Of a DNA stretch of 64,000 bases, positions 61,348 to 64,000 are shown one piece after another. A model generated the notes under the pieces. It searched no databases. It had not been told where the DNA came from and saw nothing but the letters and a program-made list of their open reading frames with translations. Each line of letters starts with the position of its first letter. Position 1 is the first letter of the stretch. The stretch is taken from positions 394,001 through 458,000 of the forward strand of contig JACKEO010000001.1 of assembly GCA_020632955.1 (NCBI GenBank). Direction: 5' to 3'. This DNA is from Alphaproteobacteria bacterium (GTDB taxonomy: Bacteria > Myxococcota_A > UBA796 > GCA-2862545). Position numbers and translations under genes: made by a program.

Positions 61348-64000
61348 ATGACGGCACGCGCCACTCCCCGTCCTCCGTCCGGCGTCTCTCCGCTGCTGGG
61401 CGCGCTGCTGGTCGCCCTCGTCGGCTGTGCCCCGGGCGATCCGCCACAGGACGCCGACACCGCCTCGCCCTCCCAGGACGACACCGTCGCCCTGCCCGTG
61501 GACCAGGCCCCCCCGCCCGTGGACTGCGGCAACGGCGTGCTGGACGGCCTCGAGGAGTGCGACGACGGCAACACCACCTCCGGCGATGGCTGTTCGGCGG
61601 CCTGCCGCTTCGACGCCGGCACGCTCACCGTCTGCTCGCTCGCCCGCGACGGCTCCCCCACCTTCGCCACGCCCACCGTGGTCAACCGCTACTTCCCGGG
61701 CACCGCGAGCCAGGCCGTGGGCGATCGGCTGCTCTCGGTGGGCACGGCCGCAGGCCACGCCACCCCCGTGAAGGCCGGTGACCGCCTCCTCGTCCTGCAG
61801 GTCCAGGGGGTGCAGATCAACACGGGCTCCGACGCGAACGCGAACGATCCCTACGGCGACGGCGCGGGCGGCAACGACCGCGCCGGCTACCTCGACAACG
61901 GCTCGCTCGTGGCGGGCACCTACGAGATCGTGATCGCCACCGGCCCCGAGAGCGCCGGCAGCCTCCCCGTGCGGGGCGGCGGCCCCGGGGACGGCCTGCG
62001 CAACGCCTACGTGTCCGTGGGCACGGTGAACGGGGGCACCGGCGTGCGTGCCTGGCAGGTGGTGCGCATCCCCCAGTTCGACGACGTGGAGCTCGACGCA
62101 GGCGGGTCGATGCTGGCCCTGCCCTGGAACGGCGCGGTGGGCGGCGTGGTGGCGGCCGACGTGGCCGGCACGCTCACCTTCGACGGCGGCAGCGTCAGCG
62201 CGGCGGGCCGAGGCTTCCGCGGCGGGCGCGCGATCACCGCGAACAACGACGGTGCAGGCCAGTCGGGCTGGCCCGCGTGGAAGGGCGAGGGCATCGCCGG
62301 CCCCCCGGCACAGATGTACGTCTCGGCCACGAACACGTTCGTGAACCGCGGGAGCACCGGTGTGCCCCTGGCCAGCGGCGAGGGCACGGGCGCTCCGGGC
62401 AACGGCGGCGGCAACGCCCGCCTCACCGACGACAGCGGCGGCGGCGGCGGCGGGCACTTCGGCGCGGGCGGCGTGGGCGGCTCGGGCCAGGACAACCTCG
62501 CCAACCGCAACCGCGCGGGCCGTGGCGGCGCGCCGGTGAACGGCCCCGGCTACTTCGCCATGTCCCCGGCCCGCCTCTTCCTCGGCGGCGGCGGCGGCGG
62601 CGCGTCGGGCGACGACCCCATCCCCAACGAGGCGGCGGGGTCCGGTCAGTCGGGCGGCGGCCTCGTCTTCCTCCGGGCCGCCGACGTGGCGGTGACCGGG
62701 GCGGGCGGCACGGTCACGGCGGCCGGCGCGGGCGGCCTCGTGGCTCCCTCCGAGGGCGGCGGCGGCGGCGGCGCCGGCGGCACCGTGCTCCTCTTCACCG
62801 ACAGCGACAGCGCGGCGCTGCTCACCATCACGGTGCGCGGCGGCAACGGCAACACCTCCACCGAGACCAACGACGGCGGCGGCGGCGGCGGCGGTGGCGG
62901 CGTGGTGTACCTGGTCGACACCACGGCCGGCGTGGTCACCACCACGGGCGGCACCGGCGGCACCTCCAACGGCACCAACCGCGTGGGCGGCGGCGGCACC
63001 GGCGGCACCCTGTCGGCGCCCGCGCCACTCCTCGACCTGTACGACTGCGACTTCGGCCCGGTGGACTCCGACAACGACGGGCTCTTCGACCACGAAGAGG
63101 AGCTGCTCGGCACCGACCCCCTCGATCCCGACACCGACGGCGACGGCCTCACCGACTTCGAGGAGGACCAGGGCGTCACCGATCCCCTCGACGCCGACAC
63201 CGACGACGACGGCCTCGGCGACGGCGTGGAGGCCGCGGGGCCCACCGAGCCCGACGACTTCGACTCGGACGACGACGGCCTCGGCGACGGCCTCGAGCTC
63301 GGGGTCACCACGGGCGTGCCCGGCGGGGTGAGCGACGGGGAGGAGATCCCCTACGCAGGCACCGCCCCCGGCTTCCAGGGCGACACCGATCCCGGGTCCA
63401 CCACCTTCCCCACGAACGACGACTCCGACGGCGACGGCGTGCTCGACGGCGACGAGGACGTGGACGGCGACGGCGCCTTCGACGGTGACCAGCCGGGCCT
63501 GGCCAGCGACGAGACCGACCCCCGCAACGCGAACACCGACGGCCAGGGCGGGAACGACGGCCAGGAGGGCGGCGCGGGCGCCGGCGCGCCCGACACCGAC
63601 GGCGACCAGATCATCGACGCCCTCGACATCTGCACGGGCACCGACAGCAGCGGTGACACCGACGGGGACGGCACCTGCGACACCGAGGACCTCTGTCCGC
63701 TCGACCCTGCCAAGCTCGCCCCCGGTGCGTGCGGGTGCGGCACCGCCGACACCGACGGCGACAGCGATGGCCAGCCCGACTGCGTCGACCCCTGCCCGCT
63801 GGACAACCCGGACGACTCCGACCTCGACGGCACCTGCGACACCGACGACGGCTGCCCCCTCGACATCGGGAAGACGGCCCCGGGCACCTGCGGCTGCGGC
63901 ACCCCCGACACCGACGGCGACGGCGACGGCACGCCCGACTGCATCGACACCTGTCCGTTCGACAACCCCGACGACTCCGATCTCGACGGCACCTGCGACA
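61348..64000 (+). CDS. large Cys/Gly/calcium-repeat lipoprotein (3' partial)
   Basis: Open for 884 codons to the window end, with no stop. MTARATPRPPSGVSPLLGALLVALVGC gives a lipobox (LVGC, C27). C60-GNGVLDGLEECDDGN to about C86 is a myxobacterial cysteine-rich repeat (TIGR02232-like). The region from ~95 to ~330 is beta-rich. About 340-560 is very Gly-rich with runs of six to eight Gly (SGGGGGGHFGAGG), likely a repeat or fibre segment. From about 570 thrombospondin-type-3 calcium repeats (DTDGDGLTD, DSDDDGLGD) and Cys-bearing copies (DGTCDTEDLCPLDP) continue to the end. It is the strongest sign of a myxobacterial source. A cell-surface adhesive role is inferred. Confidence 0.85.
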   Translation, partial: MTARATPRPPSGVSPLLGALLVALVGCAPGDPPQDADTASPSQDDTVALPVDQAPPPVDCGNGVLDGLEECDDGNTTSGDGCSAACRFDAGTLTVCSLARDGSPTFATPTVVNRYFPGTASQAVGDRLLSVGTAAGHATPVKAGDRLLVLQVQGVQINTGSDANANDPYGDGAGGNDRAGYLDNGSLVAGTYEIVIATGPESAGSLPVRGGGPGDGLRNAYVSVGTVNGGTGVRAWQVVRIPQFDDVELDAGGSMLALPWNGAVGGVVAADVAGTLTFDGGSVSAAGRGFRGGRAITANNDGAGQSGWPAWKGEGIAGPPAQMYVSATNTFVNRGSTGVPLASGEGTGAPGNGGGNARLTDDSGGGGGGHFGAGGVGGSGQDNLANRNRAGRGGAPVNGPGYFAMSPARLFLGGGGGGASGDDPIPNEAAGSGQSGGGLVFLRAADVAVTGAGGTVTAAGAGGLVAPSEGGGGGGAGGTVLLFTDSDSAALLTITVRGGNGNTSTETNDGGGGGGGGGVVYLVDTTAGVVTTTGGTGGTSNGTNRVGGGGTGGTLSAPAPLLDLYDCDFGPVDSDNDGLFDHEEELLGTDPLDPDTDGDGLTDFEEDQGVTDPLDADTDDDGLGDGVEAAGPTEPDDFDSDDDGLGDGLELGVTTGVPGGVSDGEEIPYAGTAPGFQGDTDPGSTTFPTNDDSDGDGVLDGDEDVDGDGAFDGDQPGLASDETDPRNANTDGQGGNDGQEGGAGAGAPDTDGDQIIDALDICTGTDSSGDTDGDGTCDTEDLCPLDPAKLAPGACGCGTADTDGDSDGQPDCVDPCPLDNPDDSDLDGTCDTDDGCPLDIGKTAPGTCGCGTPDTDGDGDGTPDCIDTCPFDNPDDSDLDGTCD
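63060..64000 (+). repeat. thrombospondin-type-3 calcium repeats
   Basis: Asp-rich repeats of about 13 to 45 residues with DxDxDGxxD calcium loops. Later copies add conserved Cys-Pro (LCPLDP, PCPLDN, GCPLDI, TCPFDN) and GxCGCG turns, and at least three near-identical ~40-residue copies lie at the end, so the array probably continues beyond the window. Confidence 0.85.

Overview
The window is about 70% GC and gene-dense throughout. Several traits point to a myxobacterium-like organism (Myxococcota). There are many predicted lipoproteins with Asp/Thr- or Gly-Asp-Ser-rich linkers behind the lipobox, a myxobacterial cysteine-rich repeat (C60-G-N-G ... E-C-D-D-G-N) in the last gene, and FG-GAP, RTX, cadherin-like, PPC-like and thrombospondin-type-3 modules. 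Sulfatases, glycoside hydrolases, an octaheme cytochrome and LysR, TetR and sigma-54 regulators are also present. The lineage is an inference, because no rRNA or marker gene lies in the window. I saw no tRNA, rRNA, CRISPR array or insertion sequence.

Layout. 1-6586 (+): a compact, overlapping operon of a GT-A-like protein, a beta-propeller protein, a sigma-54 activator, an orphan CobM/CbiF-type tetrapyrrole methylase, an SLOG-fold protein and a NodB-type deacetylase. It looks like an undescribed biosynthetic or modification locus. 6776-9772: an AbiE-type toxin-antitoxin pair, a DUF3024 protein and a HExxH metallopeptidase lipoprotein. 9789-20179 (-): a 2,641-residue surface lipoprotein, a LysR regulator and a coiled-coil secreted protein. 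20294-24769 (+): a methyltransferase, a second AbiE pair with a near-perfect palindromic operator, and a Tat-type sulfatase lipoprotein. 24804-32272: a methyltransferase, a beta-propeller lipoprotein, then a LysR/QorB/extradiol dioxygenase/DoxX/MFS/TetR block suggesting redox stress and aromatic or drug handling.

32389-35910 (+): an operon of a 14-fold Cys-rich repeat lipoprotein, an octaheme c-type cytochrome and a small membrane protein, a candidate new cell-surface electron-transfer module. 35946-39437: a TetR/di-iron oxygenase pair with a palindromic operator and an outer-membrane-type protein. 39626-44732: two PD-(D/E)XK nuclease-like genes convergent on a PLD-helicase-DUF3427 protein, with both strands terminating on one CTAG. 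44803-52151: a PI-PLC-like lipoprotein lacking the first catalytic His, a small basic protein, a Thr-type sulfatase-superfamily enzyme, glyoxalase I, a YhhN protein and a six-hairpin glycosidase lipoprotein.

52200-58652: a PPC-repeat lipoprotein whose Gly-Asp-Ser repeats carry local frameshifts, divergent from an OmpR-type regulator and two tandem histidine kinases, the second with a degenerate ATPase domain. 58662-64000: a GH79-type lipoprotein, an outer-membrane barrel and the start of a large Cys/Gly/Ca-repeat lipoprotein that runs off the end.

Most genes start by 4-base overlap (ATGA or GTGA) or behind a GGAGG-type ribosome site, and these were used to choose starts. No gene-free stretch exceeds 300 bases.
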